A stretch of DNA of 64,000 nt from Cynocephalus volans. Its lineage: Eukaryota > Chordata > Mammalia > Dermoptera > Cynocephalidae. The stretch is taken from positions 1,054,001 through 1,118,000 of the forward strand of contig NC_084462.1 in the NCBI RefSeq assembly GCF_027409185.1. Reading direction: 5' to 3'. The notes beneath the pieces were generated by a model. That model worked only from the letters and a program-made list of their open reading frames with translations. It was not told the DNA's origin and ran no database searches. Each line of letters starts with the position of its first letter. The stretch's first letter is position 1. Position numbers and translations under genes: made by a program. Below are positions 1 to 14,400 of this stretch, piece after piece.

Positions 1-344
1 CTCTGTGCAGATAACTATCCAACTCACATCTCCAACTTGGACCTCTCCTCCAAGTTTCAGACCTAAAATCCAGTTCCGGTGCATGAGCACATTTCTTCCC
101 TTCTCCTCCCACAGTAATACACGTGAAGGTGAATGTTTCTCAGGCTCCCTTGAGGCTAGGCGTGGCCAGGACACTAAAGTTTCATCCACAGACTGAGCAA
201 AAGTGACAGATACACCTTCTCCCTTACTTCTTGCTCCCCGGGACTTCCACTCTTTCCTTGTTCTGCCACCTTAGAACACTGTTTTCCCCACCATATTATA
301 AATATTTTTAAATCTTCTGTATATTATGATGCTTTGACATCTTA

Positions 345-800
345 AAAAACCTTTCAGGCTGTTAAGAGAGTGCCCCTCCTGGGCCTAGACAATTTTTAGA
401 TAGTAAAGGGCCCACCCAGGAGCATGTCTTTGATAGGCAAACTAACCAATCCAGAGCCAAACCTCCTCTATCAGGCCCTTGCACCCCAGGAGACAATATT
501 CTTCTGTGGGAATCATCCTAGGGCCAGGTGCCAACAACTATCTCTTTAGCCTATAGCCCAAAGTCCAATGACATTATTCAAACTAGTCAATCTTAAACTT
601 TACCCTGACTGCCTTGCCTTTCCCATGGAAATCCCTGGAAACCCCAACAAAGGCTCTGACCACCGTAGTACCTTTCCCATGTGGCCGTGCATGGTGTGGC
701 ATGCCTCCTGTCTCTAGGACCTGTAAATATAATAAACTTTATTTTTTCCTGAGTCTCTCCTGTGTCTCTTCTTGTGGCCACAACTGACTAACCATCTCAT
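345..800 (+). mobile_element. Probable LTR fragment
   Basis: A CCAAT motif near 445, AATAAA near 730 and a T/C-rich end resemble the U3-R-U5 order of an LTR. No family was recognised and ends are approximate. Confidence 0.35.
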
Positions 801-1187
801 AAAAGAACACAAAACACCCACAACCCAGTTTTGACCATATAGAGGTGAAGACAATGTCCTAAGGGACAGCAGAGCAACAAGATGGAAGGAACCTAAGTTC
901 CAGAATAATCTCATGTAGAACAGAGCCACCTATCCACCCTGGCCCACTTATCACAAGACTATCTAGTGGGAGAGAAAAAATCCTCCACTTCCTTTAAGCC
1001 ATTGTGTTGTGGGGTCTGTTTGTCACAGCAGCTAAGCCTTTATACTAACTAATACAAACTCCCTACTTGATATTTCTTTTTTGGATATCACAGTCATCTC
1101 AAATCCTACATGTCAATCCTACAGATCATATTCCCCTATCTCCAACCCTAATCTTCCAAGAAAACATCCATTCTCGATTTCCTCTCC

Positions 1188-1592
1188 AATATGGTTTGAA
1201 AGTTTGTCCCCTCCAAAGCTCATGTTGAAACTTAGCCCCCAATGTGGCAGTATTGAGAGGTGGGACCTTTAGGACACGATTGATCATAAGGGCTCTGCCC
1301 TCATAAATGGATTAATGGGTCAATGGATTAATGGGCTATAATTGAAGTGGCACTAATGGCTTTATAAAAGAAGGAAGAGAGCATATAAACACGATCTTGC
1401 CCTCTCACCATGTGATGTCCTTCACCACCTTGGGACTCTACAGAGTCCCCACCAGGAAGAAGGCCCTCATCAAATGCATACTCTTGACCTTGGATATACC
1501 AGCCTCAAAAACTAAGAAATAAATTTCTTTTCTTTATAAATTACCCAGTTTCGGGTATTCTGTTATAAGTTACAGAAAACAGACTAAGACAC
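1188..1592 (+). mobile_element. MaLR (MST/THE1-like) LTR
   Basis: Starts ATATGGTTTGAAAGTTTGTC and contains the family hallmarks CCCCAATGTGGCAGTATTGA and a polyadenylation signal at 1518-1523 near its 3' end. Confidence 0.7.
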
Positions 1593-2063
1593 TCTCCCAA
1601 ACCTATTCCCCCCAACTGTCCCTGGCCTTTCTCCTGAATATCAGACTCTTATATTCAATTATCTCTTTGACGTCTCCAGCTGGCTGTCTAATGGCATCTC
1701 ACATCTAACATGGCCCAAAGAGAATGCTTCATTCCTCCCTTCCCCCTCCCCTCTCCAGTCTTCTCCTTTCAGGAATAGTAACACCATCCATGCAGATGAT
1801 CTTATCAGGAATCTTGGAGGCATCCTTGATTCCTTTATCATTACACCCATATCTAATCCTTTAGCAAATTCACTTGGTACATCACTGAATCTGTCTTGAA
1901 TCATCCTCCTCTCCATCCTCACTGCTATCTTCTCACCAAAGCCACCTTCATCTCTCACCTAAACAATTACCTTGGGCTTCTGCTCTCCCTACGTTTACTC
2001 TTGCCACTTCCAATATCCACTTGGCCATGAGAATGAGCTTACTTAGATTATAAACAGATCCCA

Positions 2064-2161
2064 GCTGGCCAGTTAGCTCACTCGGTTGAAGCATGGTGCT
2101 CATAACACCTATGTCAAGGATTCGGATCCCCACACAGGGCAGCCACCAAAGAAAAGAAAAG
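2064..2161 (+). mobile_element. tRNA-Ile-derived SINE, monomer
   Basis: Starts CTGGCCAGTTAGCTCACTCG and keeps a box-B-like GGATTCGGATCCCC and an A-rich tail. A second truncated copy follows at 2163-2208. Confidence 0.7.
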
Positions 2162-3271
2162 GGCTGGCCAAATTAGTTCATTTGGTTAGAGTGTGGCGTT
2201 ATAAACAGATTCCACACTCCACCCCTCTACTGGCTTCCCACTGCATTTGGAATAAAATCTAGAATTTTTCCACAACCTTTAAGGTCCCTCACAAACTGGC
2301 CTCTGCCCTGCCCACCTCATCTTATACACCTACACCCATCCCCTGCCCCCCAAAAAGAAATTGTTAAGTAAATGAAGGAAAAGTGAGTTTCCATTTGCCT
2401 AGCCTATTTGCTCAAGGAAAGATTGAGTCTCAGGATGACATATAACTTGTCCTAGACTATACAATCCTCAGAGGGAAATCACCCCTCTACAAACAAACCC
2501 ATAAACCCAACTCTCTGTGTGTCTCTCAGGACAGGGAGCCTTATGGAGCCACTTGTTTAGGCCAGGTACTTTTTTTAATAAGTAGAAGGAAATTGGGGAG
2601 GGTACTCCAAGTGGGAGGAATGCCTGGGCAAAGGTTTGGCAGTGGGAAATCCCAGGGCCTCAGAAACAACTAAGGAAGGAGATAGTGATACAGAAGAGAG
2701 TCAAGCTGAGTAAATCCTCATCTTAACTAACTCCTATAACTAGGGTGTGCTGGTTGAGGACAGGACTTCAGCCCACAGCTAAGGCCTGTGTCTGAATCCT
2801 GCAACCCAGGTTGATGGAACAGTCCCACAGGTCATGTTCTGGGATATACAGAGTGACCTTGACAAATTCCACTCCCACGGCTGAGTTGCAGTGTGAGAGT
2901 GAGGGAATCTCAGAACTGGTGGAGAAAGAAATCTGCATCCATCAAACGTCCGCTGTGAGACAGATTCTCTCCCGGGAACTTCACATACACTCAGGGCTTT
3001 GAGCCAGAAACCTGGACATTGCACATGATCCCTGCTGCTCCCTTCCCTTGCACCATCAATCCTGCTGTTCCACTTCCAAAAGTGATCAGCATTTCACTCA
3101 GCTCTTTCCTCCCCACCAACCCTGCCCTGGTCCATACCACCATCACCTCCTCCCACCTAGATGAGTCCAACAACGTTCTCAATGGTCTCCCTGAATGCCA
3201 CTGGCACCCACTGACAATTCATTCTCTACACAGCTGCCAGGGAGAGCTAGTCAAGCAATAACAATAATAAT

Positions 3272-3465
3272 AAAAAATAGCACACATTTATGTACTGCTT
3301 ACTATGTGCCAGGCATGGCTTGAAGCATGCTACACATACATTCTCACAGGTGAAAATGGTACTATTGTTATCCTCATTTACAGATGTGGAAACAGAGTAT
3401 AAAGAGGCTAAGTAACTGCCTGAGGTCACACAGCCAGGATGTGGTATATCCAGAATTACACATCT
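3272..3465 (-). mobile_element. MIR fragment
   Basis: Contains ACTATGTGCCAGGCATGG and GGTCACACAGCCAGGATG, reverse-oriented MIR text. Confidence 0.65.
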
Positions 3466-3899
3466 GACCATGTCAATCTGCTAAAAGCCTTCCAAGGCTC
3501 CTACTGCCCTCAGAACTAGTACCACACTCCATACTATGGCCTGAAAGTTCCCAGAGGGATTGACATCACAATCCCCCTTGATCACTCCACACCAGCCACA
3601 CTGGCCTTAGTTCCTCCATCCACAGGATTTTGCACATGCTGTTGTTGGGAGAGTCTCCCTGCCCCCTCCCTCCCTCGTACTCTTTCCGCTACTGAATTCC
3701 TACTCCTCTGTCATGTTTCAGCTTCATTATCACTTTCAAAAAGATTCCTCCACTCCTCAAGCTGAGCAGGCCTGCCCTGTGTGGTTGGGCAGGATGTGCA
3801 CTGCACAAAGGTGTCAGATCTATGGGGCACCATCATAGACACTGTAGACCTGTACATTTTCATGACAGCCACTCTTTAGATGGAAATAAAGGGTATAGA

Positions 3900-4158
3900 G
3901 CAGCACCGTCCAATAAAACTTCTTGCAATGACGAAAACATTCTAGATTTGCACTGTCCAATAAGGTCAGAACTGGCCACAGGAGGCTACTGAGCACCTGA
4001 AACATGATAAAGTGACTGAGGAACAGAATTTTTTTAATTTCACTTAATCTAAATTATTGTAAATTTAAAAGCCACATAAAACAAAACAATAAAAATGAAA
4101 ACAAAAAATAACAAAAGCTACATGAAGCTAGTGGCTACCTTATTGGATAGTGCCAGGC
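3900..4158. mobile_element. hAT-type non-autonomous DNA transposon (MER3/MER58-like)
   Basis: Inverted ends CAGCACCGTCCAATAAAAC and TATTGGATAGTGCCAG, A/T-rich centre. The family name is uncertain. Confidence 0.65.
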
Positions 4159-4279
4159 TAGAGAAAGTGGCACCCTTTTCTAATTCGCATAGAGATCCCG
4201 GGTACCAAAACCAAGGTCAGCTTTGTTACCCATTTGCACAGAACTGTGCCCCTTGCCTTCACGGTCTGAACTTATCCAT

Positions 4280-4422
4280 TCATTGCAGAGAGCAGCTGAT
4301 TCACAACCATCCCCACCATCCAAGTTCAGCCCCCTGAGGGCAGGGTACAGGCCTGATTTTGCTTCTCAGTGAAGCCCCAGCACCTGGCACTGGGCCTCAC
4401 ACAAACATCTGCTGAAAGAATG
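4280..4422 (+). mobile_element. L2 3' end
   Basis: CCCCTGAGGGCAGGGTACAG and CCCAGCACCTGGCACTGGGC, ending GCTGAAAGAATGA. Confidence 0.6.
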
Positions 4423-4982
4423 AAAGATTTAATTGGGTCTTCATGGTGATTGCTGCTGCCATTTTCTATCCCCATTCTCCCTTGGGGACCTCAAATACCA
4501 TCTGCCTATTGAGGACTCCCAGATTTCTGTCTCCAGTCCAGCCATCTCGCCTGAGCTCCAGATTCACACAGCCAAGAGCCTACTCAACATTTCCACAGAG
4601 ACGTCCAACAGGCAGGACATCCTCTCACACCCACTATGTCCCAAACTGAGGTTCTGCTCCCTCCCCAAACCTCTCACCATCTTCCCCACCTCAGAAAATC
4701 CTTCCAGGTGCTCAGGCCCAAAGCCTGGGGGTCATCCTGGATGTTTCTCAGACATCCAACATGTCAGCAAATCCCGAAGACACTACATTCAAAACATAAG
4801 CAGAATCCGACCATTTCTCACCCCCTAATCTGAGCCACCCTCCTCCCCTGGACTATTGTTGTCATACATCTTTGCTGGGAGAATTAAGTACCGTCTCTGC
4901 AACTCCACTGGAAGACAACTGGAAGCTCCTGCCTAGTGCCTCCTGGATTCTGCCCCATATACCCTTTTCCTTTGCTGACTTT

Positions 4983-5093
4983 TTTTTGGGGGGGATGGGG
5001 GGTGGAGGCAGCTGGCTGGTAAGGGGATCTGAACCCTTGACCTTGGTGTTGTCAGCACCATGCTCTACCGAGTGATATAACCGGTCAGCCCTT
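4983..5093 (-). mobile_element. tRNA-Ile-derived SINE, monomer
   Basis: Minus-strand monomer with a poly-T start on this strand, flanked by a direct repeat TTTGCTGACTTT. Confidence 0.8.
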
Positions 5094-5412
5094 CTTTGCT
5101 GACTTTAATTGCTATCCTTTCATTGTAATAAATGGTTAATCTGAGTGTAACAGCTTTTCTGAGCTCTGTGAGTCCCTCTAGAGAATGACTGAACCTGAAG
5201 GTGGTCTTGGGGACCCCCAACATAGGCAAGATCGTAGGAGAAGCAGGGGGAAACTGAGAATTTGCCTCCCAGACACCACTTTTTCCTGGATTTTGGCCTC
5301 CCTTCTGGCTGCATCTTTTCCATCTGGTTCCAGTTCCTCTTCCTAATCTCTCAAGGCCGTCACCCTCGCAGGACCCCATGTTGGGCCTCTTCTCTTCTCT
5401 GTCTGTACTTGC

Positions 5413-5771
5413 AATGGACTGAATATTTGTGTCTCCCTCAAAATTCATATGTTGAAATCCTAATTCCCAAGGTGATGGTATTAGAAGGTGGGGCCTTTGG
5501 GAGGTAATTAAGTCATGAGGGTAGAGCCCTCATGAATGACATCAGTACCCTTACAAAAAGAGACCCTAGAGAGCTTTCTCACCCATTTCTGCCATGTGAC
5601 AACACAGCAAAAAGGCACCATCTGTGAACGAGGCCCTCACCAAACACCAAATCTGCTGGCACCTTGATCTTGGACTTCCCAGCCTCCAAAATCATGAGAA
5701 ATAAATATTTGTTGTTTAAACCATCCAGTCTATGGTATTTTTGTTACAGCAGCTTGAATGGTCTAATACAA
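5413..5771 (+). mobile_element. MaLR-type LTR
   Basis: Shows the MaLR layout: TGAATATTTGTGTCTCCC near the start, GGGGCCTTTGGGAGGTAATT, and a polyadenylation signal at about 5699. The internal region is absent. Confidence 0.65.
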
Positions 5772-5883
5772 CACTAATTCCCCTGGTAGTCTCATTTAAT
5801 ATCACCTAGTTGCTCCCAGAGCTGTTTCTCAGCCTAGAACTCTCTATTCATCCCCAGACCCACATATTCAAATCCATCTTTCT

Positions 5884-6059
5884 TTTTTTTGGGGGGGGGT
5901 GGAGGCAGCTGGCTGGTAAGGGGATCTGAACCCTTGACCTTGGTGTTGTCAGCACCTTGCTCACCCAGTGAGCTAACTGGCCATCCCTATATGGGATCCG
6001 AACCCGTGGCCTTGGTGTTATCAGCACCACACTCTCCTGAGTGAGCCACGGGATGGCCC
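5884..6059 (-). mobile_element. tRNA-Ile-derived SINE, dimer
   Basis: Two tRNA-like units joined by CCCTATATGGGATC, flanked by a duplicated TCAAATCCATCTTTCT. Confidence 0.85.
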
Positions 6060-6540
6060 TCAAATCCATCTTTCTACCTAGCTGCCTAACAGGCAGCTCA
6101 AATTCCTAAGTATAATACTGAGCTCTCAATCCTCCCCACAGATTGGTCTCTCCACCCCCACCATGGTCTTCTACACATCAGTACATAGCAGCTTCTTCCT
6201 TCAGCAAGCTCAGGTTCAAACCACTGGAGGTACCCCCTGACTCCTCCCCTTCTTTCACCACCCCACCCCCACAGCCAGTACATCAGCAAATGCTTATGTC
6301 TTCCAAACATAATCAGCCCCTGACCACTTTTCACCACTTCCACTGCTATTACTGTTGTTGGAACTGCCATTATCTCTCACCTAGACAAATACAATAAACT
6401 CTTTAATAGGTGTCCTTTCTGACAGTCTGTTCCCTACATGGCAGCCAGAGGGATACTGTTAACACCAAAATCAGCTCATTTCCCTCCTCTGCTCAGAGCC
6501 CTCCTGTGGCTCCTGCCTCACTCAGAGTCAAAGCTACTCC

Positions 6541-6716
6541 GGCCAGCCTGTGGCTCACTTGGAAGAGTGTGGTGCTGATAACACCAAGGCCACGAGTTCA
6601 GATCCCTATATAGGGATGGCCGGTTAGCTCACTTGGGAGAACATGCTGCTGACAACACCAAGTCAAGGGTTAAGATCCCCTTACCGGACATCTTTTAAAA
6701 AAATATATATATAAAG
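6541..6716 (+). mobile_element. tRNA-Ile-derived SINE, dimer
   Basis: Two units with the GCTGATAACACCAAGG anticodon arm (GAT) in the first. The linker ATCCCTATATAGGGAT is a perfect palindrome. An A/TA-rich tail follows. Confidence 0.85.
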
Positions 6717-6724
6717 CAACGCCC

Positions 6725-9752
<3,028 letters not shown>

Positions 9753-9761
9753 TGAGCCTCC

Positions 9762-9935
9762 TGCGCATGTGCAGGAGGGCGTCCGTGCCCCCGAGGTTTG
9801 GCTTCAGTCCGCATGCGCAAAGCTTGGGTCATTGGGGGCTGTCGAATTTTCTCCCCTGACGCCCTATCTCAACTACACATGCGCTATCTGCCTGTCTTTC
9901 TCCACCACGGGCTCGTTTGGGCGCGGCGCATGCGC
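9762..9935. promoter_or_regulatory. Cluster of four NRF1-like motifs
   Basis: TGCGCATGTGCA at 9762-9773, GCATGCGC at 9811-9818, CACATGCGC at 9876-9884 and a perfect palindrome GCGCATGCGC at 9926-9935. NRF1 binds this palindrome and controls many nuclear genes for mitochondrial proteins, which would fit TMEM143. Binding is inferred from motif only. Confidence 0.65.
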
Positions 9936-10689
9936 TGCCAAAGTGTCTCCTTGTCCGCTTGTTTCAAAGGGAAGGGGAGGGGCGGGCGCGAGACTCCCTG
10001 GAAGGATGGGGCGGGGCAGGGATCCCGCGCGCAGCCTGCCAACGGTTAGCCCCCAACGTCCGCCGAGGCCACGCCCCTGCTCGTGAGTAGCCCCTGAGTA
10101 GGCGGGGAAAGAGAAGGGACGGGACTTGGGTACAGCCAATCAGCTGTGGGGATGCGAAAAGGCGGGAAAAAGAGGAACCAAAAGAAGGTTGAGGTGGCTC
10201 CAGAGACCGGGAAAGGAGGGCGGGCGGAAGGAAGAGCGGGCCTCCAGGTGACGCAGACCGGTCCTCCACAATAGGGGTAGCCCTTTGTCAGGCAGCATCA
10301 CCCCCAAACCCCAGCACTCCCATTCCACGTCCTTAAAGACGAGATCCCAATTCTAAGAAGACAGCCTAGTGTTGGGGGCACGGCCTCCTCATCCTGAACG
10401 AACGGCTCAGTTCTGAGGTTCTCCACAAACTGAGGTCCAGAGTCTCAACTTGAGGAAATGCACTTTTATGAAGATGGAGCCGAATTCTAAGGGGAGGCCC
10501 TCTACCTTATTCTGGGAAATAGCTCCAAATCACTGGGACAACCTAAAATATACCCTGAGATGCCTGGGTTCTCCATGATGGGTGCAGTCACCCCAAAACC
10601 TGAAAGGGATTCCTCTGGCTCAGACCTCCCAGGGGTTCTGACTTCCACTGTGGCACTCCTTACTAACTGGGCTCTCCCACTCCTGTGTT

Positions 10690-11190
10690 AAGGGAATGGC
10701 CCCAAAACGTCCCAGCCCTCCTCCCTGGCCTGGGATCTCTTCACCCTGCACCCCACCTCTGGGACCCTTCACCCCCTCACTCTACATTCCTGACTTCTGG
10801 AACCTGAAGCAGCCTCTTCATTGTGTCCCCCACTCCTGGAACCCCCAGAAACCTCCTCACCCTTTATCACCAGCTCTTCCCTCACCTTGTACCCCCCATT
10901 CCAAGGACCCCGAGCAGCTCCTTCACCCCACTTCCTGACTCCTAGGACCCTCAGCAGCCCATCACCCTGTGACCTCACCTGTGGAATCCTCAGTAGCCCC
11001 CTTACCCTGCAACCCAACCCAGGGGCCCCCCAGCAACTCCCTCACCCTGCACCACACTTCTGGGACTACCAACAGCCTTTTTGCCCTACTCCCTGACTCC
11101 TAGGAGCCCTGGCAGCCCCCTCACCCCATCCCTGGGGAACCCCAGCACCATTCACTCCATGCCCCCCACTCCTGAGACCCGTGAGAGCCC
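10690..11190 (+). repeat. Degenerate ~50-bp tandem repeat before SYNGR4 coding exon 1
   Basis: About ten imperfect units built on CCTCACCCTGCACCCCACT and CCTGGGACCCCCAGCAGCC run up to the exon acceptor at 11224. The stretch is C-rich on this strand. Its frames code for nothing recognisable. Confidence 0.65.
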
Positions 11191-11331
11191 CTGACTGTCA
11201 CATCTCCCCCATGTTGTCTTGCAGCAGCTGAGCCCCAGGGTGGGCCTGGAGCCCCTGACAGTAGTGCCCAGCAGCCAGCAGCCAGCAGCCCAGCTCCCAC
11301 CTGCCCCAGCCCTGGGAAGAACGCAGCAACC

Positions 11332-11424
11332 ATGCGCATCCCTGAAAGCCTCCAGGACCTGGCCAACAGTGAAGCCGTGCAGTTTCTGAAGAGGCCCAAG
11401 ACCATAGCACGGATCTTCGCAGGG
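11332..11424 (+). CDS. SYNGR4: SYNGR4 coding exon 1 (mRNA exon 2)
   Basis: The mRNA exon starts at 11225 after a CTTGCAG acceptor, so 11225-11331 is 5' UTR. The ATG gives MRIPESLQDLANSEAVQF and ends after IFAG at a GTGAGG donor (11425). Phase 0. Confidence 0.92.
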
Positions 11425-14400
11425 GTGAGGCCCTCCTGTGGCCTGCCTGTGCCCTGGAGTGACAGGCGCCAGGAGTCTCAATTCTCAGATGGACACAGTG
11501 CAGGCAGGAGTTGGGGCAGGAGGGGAAGATGGGGAAAAGTAAGCAAAAGGGAGTTAATAACTGAAGGCACCTTTTACTGTGCACCCAGCCATGTACCCTG
11601 CACTATTCTGAGCATTTGCTGACTCCCATAGTAAGAAAAAACCCTTCCAAGTCAGTACTATGAGCCTCATTTTTGAGATAAGAAAACTGAGGATCAGAGA
11701 AGTTAAATAATTTAATGCTGTGCTGTCCAATAGGGTAGCCACAAGCCACATGTGGCTACTTCAATCCGAAGTAATTAAAAAAAAATTCTCTTCTTCAGTC
11801 CCAGTGGCCACATTTCAGATGCTCAACAGCTACATGTGGCTGGTGGCTCTCAAAATGGCCAGTGCAGAAATAGAACATTTTCATTATGCCAGAAAGTTCT
11901 ATCAGACAGTGTTGGCTAAGGCCACACAGTAAGAGGCAGGGCCAGGATTCAAGCTCAGTTCTGAGAGATGCCAGAGACCGTTCATTTTCTACCTCTCAGG
12001 TGAGGGAGTAGGAGGAGAGGAGCAAGGGCTGGGGCCTCCAGGAAGAAAAAGGTGCACACAGGTGGGAAGAGAATATGTAATGTATACATAAGGTATTAGG
12101 TGTTGGGTGGTCATAGTGCACCAGGCACTCTGCCAAGGGCTTTATATGTGTTTCTTTAATCATTACCACATTCCCAAAGAATCTGGACACCTGGAGTGAA
12201 ATCCTCATTCAGCCCAGACTTTGCTGTGTGACCTTCAACCAATCAATGTTCCTCTCAATCTCAGTCCATGAGGGGTTAAAGCTGTGCTATTGGCTTTAAA
12301 TTGTGCTGCTTCCAGGGCTCTCCTTTGATAGATTTGGAAACTGAGGTCCAGGGAGATGAGGAGACTTGATCAAGGTCATGGGAGTAGGTAGAGTGCCCTG
12401 GATCAAACCCAGGGTCTCCACCTAGATTCCTAATCCTGAGTGTCTCCACCCTCCCCCTTCTGCCACCTGTAGTTGGAGAAGGAACAAACAGGCCTGACGT
12501 AGAATCCTGGCTCAGCCACATGCTGTCCATGGAGGGTGACATACTCCCTGGTTTGCCCAGGCCAGCCCTGAAATAACTATCAGCAGTACCACTTTTCATT
12601 CTCAGAAGTGCCCCACTTTGTTCAATAGCTGACATGGTCATCCTATATCTGTGTGACCTTGAGCAAGATAGTTGAATTCTCAGAACTTCTATATCCTCAT
12701 CTGTGAAAAGAGGATCTTAATGCCCAGCTCATATGAAGAACTCCTGTGAAAATGAAACAAGTTAATGCCTGTGAACTGATTAGCATGGGTCTGGCAAGTA
12801 GGAATATTTCCTCAAATAGCGATTATTATTGGAACACTTCACTGCTTGTGAGCGAGGAGAGAGATGGGTTTTGGAGGCCTGGGGACTTGTGTCCATTGTC
12901 CTTCTCCCTCAGGGAAAGGGGAATTGCAAATGCCGTGTCCCAGCACCAGGTTGCTTGCTGTTAGCTCCTACACTCCATACCATCACCCTATGATATGGGC
13001 ATTATTAGCCCTGTTTAATCCAAGGGGAAACCGAGGCTCACAGAGGTTAAGTGACCTGCCCAACGACCATCACCCAGCTGGTGAGCAAGTCAAATTTGGA
13101 TCCACCTGTCCATCTCCAAAGCCTCAGAAGGAAAGATGGTTGGCGAGGGAGAAGGAGGCCCAGCTGGTGTGGACTGGTGCAGGGATGGGGAGGGAAGGGC
13201 CTCCCAATTGTGCCAGACATTCCGGTCACGGACTTTGCCTTCATCCTCCTCTGTCATCTCTCCGCCTGTCCTTCCTCCTTTCCCCCTGGCCTGGCTCCTC
13301 AGTAGGGAGTCTCTGGGCAGCTGGTGCTCTTGTCCTTCTCACTGCCGCCTGCCAGCTGGTGCCTTAACTGATGAATCTTTGCTCTTTCCCTGGGGACAGG
13401 CCAGGAGGGCATGGAAGGCAGATGGACTCAGGCTTCAGAGGGATAGCATCCTCCAACCCAGCTGAGCCCCTTCCCCACATTTCCAGTGTCCCAGGATCAT
13501 GCCACAGCCCAAGGATTTCAAAGTCAGTGGCCCGTTCCACTGCTGACTGACCCTGAGAGGACACTTCCCCTCTCTAGGTGAATAATGCGAACTACCGGTT
13601 TCCTGAGCACCTGCTAGAGGCGAGCCCCCACCCCCACAATCCCCTTCTTCGTAGCACAGAGACAGACTAGGAAACTGAGGCTCCAAGAGGCGAGTGATTT
13701 ACCCGAGGCCACACAGTTTGGAGAAGTCAGATGCATCTGGCTCTTTCCAGTCCACCATAATGGCTTCGATTTATCCCCTCTGAAACAGAAATGAATTAAT
13801 AACATCTACCACATGGGACTGGTGTGAGATTCCAGGGAACTAGTGCAGGTAAAATGAATATGGGCTCAAAAATGACCGACGTGCTTTCCCCTCCTTGACC
13901 TGGGTCTGCCTCAGACCAGCAGGAGCAGGCGCTCCCCATTTTATAGACTCGGTTCTTCAGCTTCAAAATGGGGAGAATCATCCTGCAGATGCCATCTGAG
14001 GGCTGCTAGGCAAGAAGAGGGACGTTGCTGTTTTTCAGAGAAGGCAGTTAAGGCAAAGGAGACAAGAATATGGACAGAAGCTGAGGAGTTTAAGGGTCAA
14101 TCCTTTGCCTCCTCCATTCCCATTCTGAAGGGCATGGCAAGAGTGAAGAAGAAGCCAAAATCATTCACTCTTTCAACACACATTTGCTGAGGTCCATTCT
14201 GGTGCTGGGTGCTGAGGATAGAGAGAAGGGTCCCATGTGGAGCCTGTCAAGGAGTTCAAATTTTAATGAAGGGAGAGTTTTCAACATTCCCTTTCCCTCA
14301 GCCTACATCTCACCCCTCAAAAACTGCAACCACCAACACTGCCACATCTAATTAATCACCAAATCCAATTTTACGTCCTAAATATTACTGGATTCCCCAG

